Positions 24,927-32,847 of a stretch of DNA of 62,417 bases are shown here, piece after piece. Source of the DNA: Solobacterium sp. (lineage in GTDB: Bacteria > Bacillota_I > Bacilli_A > Erysipelotrichales > Erysipelotrichaceae). Location of the stretch: NCBI GenBank assembly GCA_017469355.1, contig JAFUGM010000001.1, forward strand, positions 1 through 62,417, read 5' to 3'. The stretch's first letter is position 1. Each line of letters opens with the position of its first letter. The position numbers were made by a program, and so were the translations under genes. The notes under the pieces are model-generated. The model saw only the letters and a list, made by a program, of their open reading frames with translations, had not been told where the DNA came from and made no database searches.

Positions 24927-25925
24927 ATGGACTACTTTGAGCGATACAGAAACGGGTATCTTGAAACCATCCAGAGAGGGATCCAGTGTGTAAACGGCTT
25001 AAGTGGCCGTGTAGTGCGTGGAAGCAGTAATACATCGAAACAGATCGCGCGTCTGAAAAAGGAACTGGATACAGCAGATGCGATTGTGATCGGTGCAGGT
25101 GCCGGGTTATCTACATCTGCCGGATTTGTTTACAGCGGGGAACGGTTTGAGCAATATTTCTCTGACTTTGCGGAACAGTATGGTATTGAAGATATGTATT
25201 CCGGAGGTTTTTACCCGTATCCAAACGATGAGACCTATTGGGCGTGGTGGAGCAGGCATATTTATATCAATCGCTATGTCGATGCGTCAAAACCCGTATA
25301 TGACCAGCTGCTCCAATTGGTGAACGGGAAAGACTACTTTGTGATTACGACCAATGTGGACCACCAGTTTCAGAAAGCGGGATTTGATAAGAAACGTCTG
25401 TTCTATACCCAGGGTGATTATGGTCTGTTTCAAAGTGAAACACCGACTGAACCCAAAACCTATGACAATGAAGAATGGGTGCTTCAGGCAATTGAATCAC
25501 AGGGCTTTGTGAAGGGTGAAGATGGTGTCTATCGTATGCCGGAAGATCGAACCGGTGTAGTAACTTGTATTCCGACCAGTTTGATTCCTACAAATCCCGA
25601 TGATGGAAGCAGGGTAATACCGAATCTAAGAGTAGATAATTCGTTTGTTGAAAATGAAGGCTGGCATAAAGCATCCTCTGCGTATGCTCAATTTCTCGAT
25701 CGCCATCAGGGACTTCACGTTCTGTTTCTTGAGCTTGGCGTAGGCGGAAACACACCGGTGATTATCAAATATCCGTTCTGGCAGATGACATATCAATGGC
25801 CCAATGCAGTTTATGCATGCATAAATTATTCTGAGGCCTATGCACCGGAAGAGATTCGGAATCAATCCATTTGCATAGATGGCGATATAGGCGATGTTTT
25901 GGATTGTCTTAAATCTGACGAATAG
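24927..25925 (+). CDS. Class M sirtuin (SirTM-type protein ADP-ribosyltransferase)
   Basis: A 332-residue NAD-dependent sirtuin. GAGAGLSTSAGF (residues about 57-68) is the NAD-binding signature. TTNVDHQFQKAGF (about 139-151) is the class M form, with Asn-Val-Asp and no catalytic HG motif typical of deacylases. A CxxC zinc module is not apparent. SirTM enzymes ADP-ribosylate a lipoylated GcvH-like protein in an operon with a macrodomain, lipoate ligase and oxidoreductase. Here only the macrodomain is nearby. AAGGGAATTGAT precedes the ATG. Confidence 0.87.
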   Translation: MDYFERYRNGYLETIQRGIQCVNGLSGRVVRGSSNTSKQIARLKKELDTADAIVIGAGAGLSTSAGFVYSGERFEQYFSDFAEQYGIEDMYSGGFYPYPNDETYWAWWSRHIYINRYVDASKPVYDQLLQLVNGKDYFVITTNVDHQFQKAGFDKKRLFYTQGDYGLFQSETPTEPKTYDNEEWVLQAIESQGFVKGEDGVYRMPEDRTGVVTCIPTSLIPTNPDDGSRVIPNLRVDNSFVENEGWHKASSAYAQFLDRHQGLHVLFLELGVGGNTPVIIKYPFWQMTYQWPNAVYACINYSEAYAPEEIRNQSICIDGDIGDVLDCLKSDE

Positions 25926-26125
25926 ACATCAGAGCATTTTATAGAACTGCTGAGGACGTTTCATCGCACCAGATGGAGAACCCTTTTTCTGTCGCTGCCG
26001 GAGGATTGGGGCAACACCACAAAACGATACCTTTTCATTTAGCAAGATAGTATTTCTATTTGCCGATTTTTATGCAATTATAAAAGCCATTTCCTGTTTT
26101 ATACTCAGCTTATTTAAGTAAATCA
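25926..26125. other. Intergenic debris downstream of the sirtuin
   Basis: About 200 bases with no complete gene. On the minus strand a frame without stops reads VSFCGVAPILRQRQKKGSPS and on to a stop near 25923, which looks like the C-terminal remnant of a lost gene. The second part is AT-rich. Confidence 0.35.
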
Positions 26126-26185
26126 ACTTTTAATTTATGCACAAATATATTGATAATTACATATATTTGCGTTGAAATTAAAAGT
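26126..26185. promoter_or_regulatory. Inverted repeat upstream of AbiEi (likely operator)
   Basis: Perfect 11-bp arms, ACTTTTAATTT (26126-26136) and AAATTAAAAGT (26175-26185), lie 38 nt apart in an AT-rich promoter region just before the antitoxin gene. AbiEi proteins are known to repress their own promoters by binding inverted repeats. Confidence 0.6.
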
Positions 26186-26203
26186 AAATGGAGACGTGAA
26201 GCC

Positions 26204-26998
26204 ATGAAATATTATGAAGATATGGTAGATATGGGTTGCTTCTCTCGCAGTGAACTTGTAAGCCGATTGGCGTTAAAAGAAGCAACAGCGGCAAGCCTTT
26301 TGCTGCAATATCAAAAGAAAGGGTATATTGAGCGTGTACGGCACGATTTGTATGTTGCGATCAGCATTGAGAACAAGCAACCGGTTTTATCGCGTTATGA
26401 AATAGGTAGCCGGCTATTCCCTGACGCCTGTGTTTCTCATCATAGTGCATTTGAAGTATATGGATATGCCAATCAGGTTTTCTATGAGGTTTATGTGAAA
26501 ACAAACAGCCGATTCAAGGAGTTTGAGTATGGCGATGTTGTCTATCGTCGCATTGCGCCAAAAGAGCCTATTCAGATACAGAAAGCCCATGGCGTAAAGG
26601 TCACATCTGTAGAACAGACGGTAATCGACAGTATAAGCGCCGTTGAGAAAATTGGAGGATTAGAGGAACTAATCCGCTGTCTTGTGCTGATTCCATATTT
26701 GAATGAGGACAAACTGCTCACCGCACTTGCGACATATAAAAATGGTTTTCTCTACCAAAAGAGCGGTTTTCTCATGGAACAACTAAATGGCTCTTTAGGA
26801 CTTTCAGATTCGTTCTTTCAGGAATGTAAAAAACATGTTCCGAAAGCCGACCGATATTTGACAAAAGATCATAGTGACTGTGTTTTACATCGTGATTGGC
26901 GATTGATCGGGCCGAAAGATATAACGAAAAAAATAAACAAAGGAGTAACGGATTATGATGAAAAGTCACAAACCAACAGCTCAGCTGGTGATTTGTGA
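26204..26998 (+). CDS. AbiEi family type IV antitoxin
   Basis: A 264-residue AbiEi-type antitoxin and autorepressor. The N-terminal winged helix (MVDMGCFSRSELVSRLALKEATAASLLLQYQKKGYIERVRHDLYV) is followed by the AbiEi antitoxin domain with SHHSAFEVYG and VTSVEQTVIDSI. ATG 26204 matches the family start; the frame extends upstream to 26150 without support. The AbiEii nucleotidyltransferase toxin should follow, and a ribosome site and start are present at 26940-26957, but the toxin is cut short. The gene is more AT-rich than the genome and sits between pieces of broken DNA. Confidence 0.85.
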   Translation: MKYYEDMVDMGCFSRSELVSRLALKEATAASLLLQYQKKGYIERVRHDLYVAISIENKQPVLSRYEIGSRLFPDACVSHHSAFEVYGYANQVFYEVYVKTNSRFKEFEYGDVVYRRIAPKEPIQIQKAHGVKVTSVEQTVIDSISAVEKIGGLEELIRCLVLIPYLNEDKLLTALATYKNGFLYQKSGFLMEQLNGSLGLSDSFFQECKKHVPKADRYLTKDHSDCVLHRDWRLIGPKDITKKINKGVTDYDEKSQTNSSAGDL

Positions 26999-27107
26999 CT
27001 TTGATCGGCTTCATTTCGGCACTTGGAAGTGCCTTCTTTCATCTGTCGGAACCCAGGGCCAGAACCTTAATAAGTTTTCTGTGGTAGACCATCCGAACGT
27101 ACTTTGA
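26955..27107 (+). pseudogene. Truncated start of an AbiEii-type toxin gene
   Basis: An excellent AAAGGAG precedes ATG 26955, which overlaps the end of the antitoxin gene exactly as a toxin gene would. Only the first dozen codons (MMKSHKPTAQL) look like the start of a gene. Downstream of about 26995 the frame runs into unrelated sequence and stops at 27107, giving 50 codons against roughly 280-300 expected. I infer a deletion or recombination junction near 26995-27010. Confidence 0.55.
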
Positions 27108-27403
27108 TATGGGGAATAGTTCAACTCAAGGTATTGATGAATGGTAAAACTACTATTATTTCTGTTCGTTTCTCTTGATCTCTTCGAGTTTTTCCTCAAT
27201 GATCTCTCAAAAGTTACCAGTACTACTGTTAACTTTTGCTCAAAAACGAAAAAGTTACCAGTAGAAGTTGTCTTATATCAATGAAACGGATGATTCGTTC
27301 TTTGCGGATGACTGGAGGAGAAAAGTAGAGGTAAGTGGCTTCTGCTCTTTTGTATAATGTTGGTAATGAATCGGTGAGTCCGGTTCCCTGGAAAGAGGAA
27401 GTT
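26999..27403. other. Unassigned debris with two direct repeats upstream of glgA
   Basis: About 400 bases with no intact gene. A 14-base direct repeat, AAAAGTTACCAGTA, occurs at 27209-27222 and 27250-27263. Repeats of this sort near the ends of IS21-type elements come to mind, but I cannot identify an element. A 62-codon minus-strand frame (27011-27199) is not recognisable. A TATAAT at 27354-27359 is the likely glgA promoter. Confidence 0.45.
27354..27359 (+). promoter_or_regulatory. -10 box of glgA
   Basis: A perfect TATAAT, 44 nt before the glgA ATG. The message would have a leader of roughly 38 nt with AGAGGAAG as ribosome site. Confidence 0.5.
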
Positions 27404-29218
27404 ATGAAAATCTTATTTGTGACGAGTGAATGCGCGCCATTTTCCAAGTCGGGCGGATTAGCGGATGTGGCATTTTCCCTGCCTCCCGCATTAAAAAAAC
27501 AGGGGAATAAGCTGGCAATTATTACGCCTTACTACAAATGTGTAAAGGAGCGTTTCTCGGAAGATATTTCATTTGTGAAAGCAGTGAATGTGACGCTTGG
27601 GGAAGCGACGCTGTATTGTGGATTATTAAAAGGAGAACTGGCGGGAGTACCCGTATGGTTTATTGATAATGAAGAACTGTTCTACCGGGATAAGTTATAT
27701 GGATATGACGATGATAAGTTCCGTTTTGCGTGGTTTTCCAAAGCGATCATTGATGTCATGGGTGAACTCAGTTTCGTGCCGGACATCCTTCACTGCAATG
27801 ACTGGGAAAGCGCATTGAGTGTCATTTATCTGAAAGATGATCAGGCCCGCCGTCCGGAATACCGGAATGTACGCACGGTCTTCACCATTCATAACATTGC
27901 CTACCAGGGACAGTTTGGGGCAGAAGACCTTACAACGACATTTGCGTTGGACCCGGGATGGTATGACGGTGGCCTGGCATATGAATATGAGGGAAGACAT
28001 GATGTGAACCTTATGAAGGGAGCGATGCTGATGGCAGATGCGGTATCGACCGTATCTCCCACCTACGCAAGAGAACTTCATACCCATGAGTTCGGGCGTG
28101 GACTGGAAGGCGTTTGCGATATGATCGAACCCAAGCTCTATGGAATTCTCAATGGAATCGATCCGGAACACTATGACCCGGGAACAGACTCACGCATTGT
28201 GGAGAATTTCACGGTTGATGATAAGGCGGGAAAGGTTGCCTGTAAGACCTATATTCAGGAGACGTTTGGACTGAAGCCTGCCAAAGGGTGGCCGTTATTT
28301 GCGGTGGTGGCACGCCTAGTGGAACAGAAGGGTGTGGAACTGATTAAGGATCTTCTTCCCGCAATGATGGAACGGGGAATTCAGCTTGTAATCTTCGGCC
28401 AGGGAGAAAAGAAGTATGTGGATTATTTTAACGCATGTAAGGAACAGTATCCTGGCCAGTTCGGCTTCTCGGATCAGTACACGGAAGAAATGGCGGCCCG
28501 AGTATTTGCCGGAGCGGACTTCTATCTGATGCCGTCGGCGTTTGAACCGTGCGGGTTATCTCAGATGATGGCGATGCGGTACGGAACAGTTCCGATTGTT
28601 CATGAGACCGGAGGTCTGAAGGATACCGTACGGCCGTATTCTGACTTTGATGGAATCGGGGATGGGTTCTCCTTCAGTGAATATAATTCCAGGTCGTTGA
28701 TGCTGGCGATTGAAGCAGCGATCCGGGTGTACTTTGCGGAACATAAAGTATTTGAAGTAATTAAGGATCGCTGTATGAAGAAGGACTTCTCCTGGAGAAA
28801 GTCTGCCCGTACATATCTGAAGATGTATGCAGATATCTGTGGCACCGGAACCGATCCGAATGTGACATTCATGGACGCCTATGAGGCACTTCAGGCGGCT
28901 TATGAAGATCTGGAACCTAACCGTACCTCGTTCTTAAAGGCACAGCCGGAAGACTATCTGAATGTCTGCCAGGTGCGGATTGAAGGACCGGGAGAAGGAA
29001 CGTTCTATGTGAAATTCACAAAAGATGGAATGGAAATGGCTCCGTACAGTTATGAAGGTGCAGATGTGACAATCAGTACAACATTGGATAATCTGTTTAA
29101 TATGACCAATGGTGTGGTTTCCGCATTTAAACTGTTCGTGAATGGGCAGTTGAAGATTGAAGGGAATCTCTCCAAGGGAGCGGAGATGGTATATCTGATT
29201 GGAATCACCCCGGAATAA
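27404..29218 (+). CDS. glgA: Glycogen synthase with C-terminal SCP2-like domain
   Basis: A GT5 glycogen synthase, adding glucose from ADP-glucose to an alpha-1,4-glucan. KSGGLADV (K15) is the nucleotide-sugar loop; HCNDWESAL, TIHNIAYQG, GILNGID, PSAFEPCGLSQMMAMRYGTVPIV and the ETGGLKDTV stretch are all present. Usual GlgA is about 480 residues; this one is 604. The extra C-terminal part (about 510-604) reads YVKFTKDG...DVTISTTLDNLFNM...FVNGQLKIEGNLSKG, which resembles an SCP2 (sterol-carrier-protein-2-like) domain. No glgB, glgC or glgP is near. The start follows AGAGGAAG. Confidence 0.9.
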   Translation: MKILFVTSECAPFSKSGGLADVAFSLPPALKKQGNKLAIITPYYKCVKERFSEDISFVKAVNVTLGEATLYCGLLKGELAGVPVWFIDNEELFYRDKLYGYDDDKFRFAWFSKAIIDVMGELSFVPDILHCNDWESALSVIYLKDDQARRPEYRNVRTVFTIHNIAYQGQFGAEDLTTTFALDPGWYDGGLAYEYEGRHDVNLMKGAMLMADAVSTVSPTYARELHTHEFGRGLEGVCDMIEPKLYGILNGIDPEHYDPGTDSRIVENFTVDDKAGKVACKTYIQETFGLKPAKGWPLFAVVARLVEQKGVELIKDLLPAMMERGIQLVIFGQGEKKYVDYFNACKEQYPGQFGFSDQYTEEMAARVFAGADFYLMPSAFEPCGLSQMMAMRYGTVPIVHETGGLKDTVRPYSDFDGIGDGFSFSEYNSRSLMLAIEAAIRVYFAEHKVFEVIKDRCMKKDFSWRKSARTYLKMYADICGTGTDPNVTFMDAYEALQAAYEDLEPNRTSFLKAQPEDYLNVCQVRIEGPGEGTFYVKFTKDGMEMAPYSYEGADVTISTTLDNLFNMTNGVVSAFKLFVNGQLKIEGNLSKGAEMVYLIGITPE

Positions 29219-29277
29219 TCTGTGTGGAGGCGATGGGAATGGAGTACCATGAATAACGATAAAGAAGAGGGCAGACT

Positions 29278-30258
29278 ATGAGCTACGCTGATGAAGTATT
29301 TATAGAAATGTGCATGGATATTCTGGAGAATGGCACATCCACTGAGGGACAGAAGGTTCGTCCGCATTGGCCGGACGGGACGCCCGCATATACGATTATG
29401 AAGTTCGGAGAGATCAATCGTTTTGATCTGCGGAAAGAATTTCCGATGTTAACACTGCGGAAAACCGGAATTAAGAGTGCGACAGATGAAGTGCTCTGGA
29501 TCTGGCAGAAGAAATCCAATAACATTCATGATCTTGGACCCCATATCTGGGATGAGTGGGCAGATGAATCCGGTTCTATCGGGAAGGCCTATGGCTACCA
29601 GATGGGAGTAAAACATCCATGCAAGGATGTGAGTGAAGAAGGACTGATTGCCGCATTTCCTTCTTACTATGCCTTTTCGGTAAATGAGGATGGAGAGCGT
29701 GTCTTCCTGGATCAGGAAACCGGCCGTGTTGCGGCGGTGAAACGTCAGGACAGATGGTATGTAGACCAGGTAGATAAGGTGATCTATGATCTCAAGAACA
29801 CACCGTTCAGCCGGCGTATCATGACCACAATCTGGAATCCGGAAGATCTTGATGAAATGAATCTTCAGCCCTGTGCGTACAGCGTCACCTTTGTGGTGAG
29901 TCAGGTCGCAGGAGAAGACAGGCTGACACTCAATATGATTCTGAATCAGCGTTCGCAGGATATCCTTGCCGCATGGGCATGGAATACCTGCCAGTATGCG
30001 GTGCTCCAGCATATGATTGCCCAGGTATGCGATATGAATGTCGGAGAATTCATTCACATTGATGCCAATGCGCATATTTATGCCCCAAGACATATTCCTG
30101 CTATCAGGGAGCTGATCAGCCGCACTCCTCAGCCGGCACCGGAATTTGTGCTTGACCCTGAGATTCACGACTTCTACCGGTTTACCAAAGACAGTGTTTC
30201 GCTTAAAAACTATGTGGTAGCTGGAGATCAGATTACCAATATCGAAATCGCGGTATGA
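29278..30258 (+). CDS. thyA: Thymidylate synthase
   Basis: A 326-residue folate-dependent thymidylate synthase, methylating dUMP to dTMP with methylenetetrahydrofolate. The catalytic cysteine is in LQPCAYS (about C199). The folate and dUMP motifs RRIMTTIWNP, NQRSQDILAAWAWN and HIDANAHIYAPRH are present. It is longer than the 264-residue E. coli enzyme because of an inserted segment (about 120-180), as in some Gram-positive ThyA. It is followed after 10 nt by dihydrofolate reductase, which recycles its product. Confidence 0.96.
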   Translation: MSYADEVFIEMCMDILENGTSTEGQKVRPHWPDGTPAYTIMKFGEINRFDLRKEFPMLTLRKTGIKSATDEVLWIWQKKSNNIHDLGPHIWDEWADESGSIGKAYGYQMGVKHPCKDVSEEGLIAAFPSYYAFSVNEDGERVFLDQETGRVAAVKRQDRWYVDQVDKVIYDLKNTPFSRRIMTTIWNPEDLDEMNLQPCAYSVTFVVSQVAGEDRLTLNMILNQRSQDILAAWAWNTCQYAVLQHMIAQVCDMNVGEFIHIDANAHIYAPRHIPAIRELISRTPQPAPEFVLDPEIHDFYRFTKDSVSLKNYVVAGDQITNIEIAV

Positions 30259-30268
30259 GGTACAGGTT

Positions 30269-30772
30269 ATGAAGGCAATCGCTGCAGTAGACCAGAACTG
30301 GGCTATCGGAAATCGTGGCCAGCTTCTCGTACATATTCCTGAAGACATGAAGATGTTTCGGGCAGAAACATCAGACAAAGTCGTGATCTATGGAAGAAAG
30401 ACCCTGGAAACCTTCCCTCATCAACGGCCACTTCCCAAGCGGGAGAACATTATTCTCTCCCGAAACCCTTCCCTGAATGTGGAAGGGGCAGAAGTCGTTC
30501 ATAGTGTGGAGGAACTCAAAGAACTGTTAGATACGAAGTATTCGACTCGAAACTCTGATGATCTGATTGTCATTGGGGGTGACAGTATTTATCACACATT
30601 GCTTTCATTATGTGATACGGCACTCATCACGAAGGTAGAACAAAGTTATGAGGCAGATGCCTGGTTCGACAATCTGGACCAAGATCCGGAATGGAATTGT
30701 GTTGAAACAGGGGAAGTGAAAGAACATGAAGGAATCCGGTTTCACTTCGACCGGTATGAACGCATTAAATAA
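30269..30772 (+). CDS. folA: Dihydrofolate reductase
   Basis: A 167-residue enzyme that reduces dihydrofolate with NADPH, regenerating the cofactor oxidised by ThyA. The N-terminal AIAAVDQNWAIGNRGQLLVHIPEDMK carries the substrate-site acidic residue; VIYGRKTLETFP and VIGGDSIYHTLL complete the fold. GAGGTACAGG lies before the ATG. It shares a transcript with thyA and ends at a strong terminator. Confidence 0.95.
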   Translation: MKAIAAVDQNWAIGNRGQLLVHIPEDMKMFRAETSDKVVIYGRKTLETFPHQRPLPKRENIILSRNPSLNVEGAEVVHSVEELKELLDTKYSTRNSDDLIVIGGDSIYHTLLSLCDTALITKVEQSYEADAWFDNLDQDPEWNCVETGEVKEHEGIRFHFDRYERIK

Positions 30773-30786
30773 TTGATATATATCCA

Positions 30787-30818
30787 TGGGATTGCCTGAG
30801 GGCAGTCCCACTTTTTTT
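30787..30818 (+). terminator. Terminator of the thyA-folA operon
   Basis: A 10-bp stem with one G-U pair (30787-30796 with 30801-30810), a 4-nt loop, and a run of seven T. Confidence 0.88.
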
Positions 30819-30843
30819 CTATGAAACACATGGAATTTTGTTA

Positions 30844-30969
30844 CATTCGAACAGCGAATGCAAACCATATAAAATACGAATGATAAATATCTTATCAATA
30901 TTGTTGAAATATATTACTGTCTATTTTACATTTGTTTCATAAATTTGTTTTTGTTTTCATCGCATGCGA
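30844..30969 (+). promoter_or_regulatory. Promoter region of the peptide transporter operon with two palindromes
   Basis: CATTCG (30844-30849) and CGAATG (30855-30860) form an inverted repeat with a 5-nt spacer. A weak promoter, TTGAAA (30904-30909) with TACATT (30927-30932) 17 nt on, follows. The perfect 10-bp palindrome TCGCATGCGA (30960-30969) lies right before the ribosome site of the first gene. Either palindrome could bind a repressor. Confidence 0.45.
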
Positions 30970-30980
30970 AAGGGGGCTTT

Positions 30981-31922
30981 ATGGGGAGATATATACGAAA
31001 GCGGATCATAATGATGTTCTTCCTGTTGTTGGGAATGACGTTTATTGTATTCGCCAGTCTTTATCTGGCACCGGGTGACCCGGCAGAAATTGCGGCCGGG
31101 CCAAGCGCTACGGTAGAAGAAGTGGAACGCATGCGTGTCTACCTCGGGTTGGATCGTCCATTTTTTGTTCAGTATTTTACCTATCTGGTAAATCTGTTCA
31201 AAGGAGATCTTGGGACTTCTTTGATTACCCGTCAGCCGATTCGGGATGAATTGATGGTGCGCCTTCCCAACACACTGAACCTTGCGGTGGCCAGTATGAT
31301 ACTGGCCAGCCTGATTGGGGTGCCGCTGGGAATTATCGCTGCCATTCATAAAGATGGGTTTCTCGATAATCTGCTTACGACGGTTTCCCTTGCGGGTATC
31401 TCAATCCCGAACTTCTGGTTGGGTTCCGTGTTGATTATTCTCTTCTGTGTCAAGCTTGGCTGGTTCCCGACTGGAGGTATGGACGCTCCATTCTGGACTT
31501 TGAGGGGACTCCAGCAGGCAGCACTCCCCGCGTTGTCGCTAGGAATGCAGGTGGCGGCGGGCTTCACCCGGATTGGCCGCTCTTCGATGCTTGATGTACT
31601 GCAGTCTGACTATATCCGTACTGCTCGATCCAAAGGTCTTGTAGAAGGGAAGGTCATCTGGGTTCATGCATTGCGTAATGCGTTGATTCCAATCATTACA
31701 CAGATGGGAACAAGTTTTGGCGGATTGCTTGGAGGAGCGATTGTAACAGAACAGGTATTTGCGATTAACGGCATCGGTTCCTATCTGATGAATGCCATTT
31801 CTCAGCGTAACTACTATGCGGTGCAGTCAACCGTACTGGTAATCGCGTTCATGTTTGTCGTTGTGAATCTGATCGTGGATCTTCTTTACAGTGTCATCGA
31901 TCCGCGCATCCGGTACGAGTAG
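30981..31922 (+). CDS. Peptide ABC transporter permease (DppB/OppB/GsiC type)
   Basis: A 313-residue inner permease of a dipeptide/oligopeptide/glutathione-type importer with six membrane segments. N-terminal MGRYIRKRIIMMFFLLLGMTFIVF and the YLAPGDPAE segment are typical of the B subunit. The EAA loop (YIRTARSKGLVEGKVIWVHALRNALIP) contacts the ATPase. Start 30981 follows AAAGGGGG. It is the first of six genes, 30981-38811, that form one transcript. Confidence 0.92.
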   Translation: MGRYIRKRIIMMFFLLLGMTFIVFASLYLAPGDPAEIAAGPSATVEEVERMRVYLGLDRPFFVQYFTYLVNLFKGDLGTSLITRQPIRDELMVRLPNTLNLAVASMILASLIGVPLGIIAAIHKDGFLDNLLTTVSLAGISIPNFWLGSVLIILFCVKLGWFPTGGMDAPFWTLRGLQQAALPALSLGMQVAAGFTRIGRSSMLDVLQSDYIRTARSKGLVEGKVIWVHALRNALIPIITQMGTSFGGLLGGAIVTEQVFAINGIGSYLMNAISQRNYYAVQSTVLVIAFMFVVVNLIVDLLYSVIDPRIRYE

Positions 31923-31934
31923 GGGGAAGGGCAT

Positions 31935-32807
31935 ATGAATCGTAAACATCCGCTTACCGTAGCGTTTCGAAAACTGTTGAATAACCGCCTTGCGACGATC
32001 TGCTTCATTGTTCTGGTGATTGAACTCATTCTCGTTCTCTTCGCACCGCAGATTGCCAAATGCGATCCGAATGAAACGGATATTCTCCTTCGCCTGCGCC
32101 CTGGATTCTGGGCTACGGACGATGCCGAATTCATCAGCCAGCACTGGCTTGGGACAGATGAACTTGGCCGTGATATCTGGGCGCGTCTGCTCTATGGCGG
32201 AAGAGTGTCTCTGATGGTTGGGTTTACCGCTACCATCATCGGTCTGTTCTTTGGAACCTTACTTGGCTTACTGGCAGGGTATTACAAGCATCTGGATAAT
32301 CCGATCATGCGTGTCATGGACGTTCTGTTTACCTTCCCATCCATCCTGCTTGCGCTGTTGATTGTGGCGATGCTGGGGGTGAGTGTAAAGAATGCGACGA
32401 TTGCGATCAGTATCTGGTCGATCCCATCTTTCGCAAGAATGATCCGCAGCCGTGTACTTCAGATCAAACAGGAAGAATACATTACCGCAATCCGCTCCCT
32501 TGGGGCTGATGACTTCTGGATTCTTTCAAAACATGTCTTATCGAATACATTACCAACCATCATCGTAATTGCGACGATGCGTATCGCCAGTGCGATTCTC
32601 TCCATTGCGACATTAAGCTACCTGGGCGTTGGTGTTCCGGTTCCTCAGGCAGAGTGGGGTGGAATGATCTCAAGTGCGAAAACACAGATGTTTCAGGCTC
32701 CGTACCTGATCATCATCCCTGGTATCGCAATTATTATCACCGTCATCTGTTTCAACATTCTCGGAGACAAGTTAAGAGACATTCTTGATCCGAATCTCAA
32801 AGATTAG
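31935..32807 (+). CDS. Peptide ABC transporter permease (DppC/OppC/GsiD type)
   Basis: A 290-residue second permease. N-terminal HPLTVAFRKLLNNRLATICF, then GTDELGRDIWARLLYGGRVSL, the OppC signature, and the EAA loop EEYITAIRSLGADDFWILSKHVLSNTLP. It has six membrane segments. A strong AGGGGGAAGGG ribosome site lies 12 nt after the first permease. Confidence 0.92.
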   Translation: MNRKHPLTVAFRKLLNNRLATICFIVLVIELILVLFAPQIAKCDPNETDILLRLRPGFWATDDAEFISQHWLGTDELGRDIWARLLYGGRVSLMVGFTATIIGLFFGTLLGLLAGYYKHLDNPIMRVMDVLFTFPSILLALLIVAMLGVSVKNATIAISIWSIPSFARMIRSRVLQIKQEEYITAIRSLGADDFWILSKHVLSNTLPTIIVIATMRIASAILSIATLSYLGVGVPVPQAEWGGMISSAKTQMFQAPYLIIIPGIAIIITVICFNILGDKLRDILDPNLKD

Positions 32808-32847
32808 GCTTCACCCCGGAAACGGGTTTAAATAGGAGGTTAGAAAG

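Noticed and set aside
27011-27199. A 62-codon minus-strand ORF as a gene
   Set aside because: No ribosome site, no recognisable family and it lies in broken DNA. It could be the remnant of an element but I cannot name one.
27209-27263. An intact IS21-type end
   Set aside because: Two copies of a 14-base repeat are suggestive, but no istA/istB reading frame or second end is visible.
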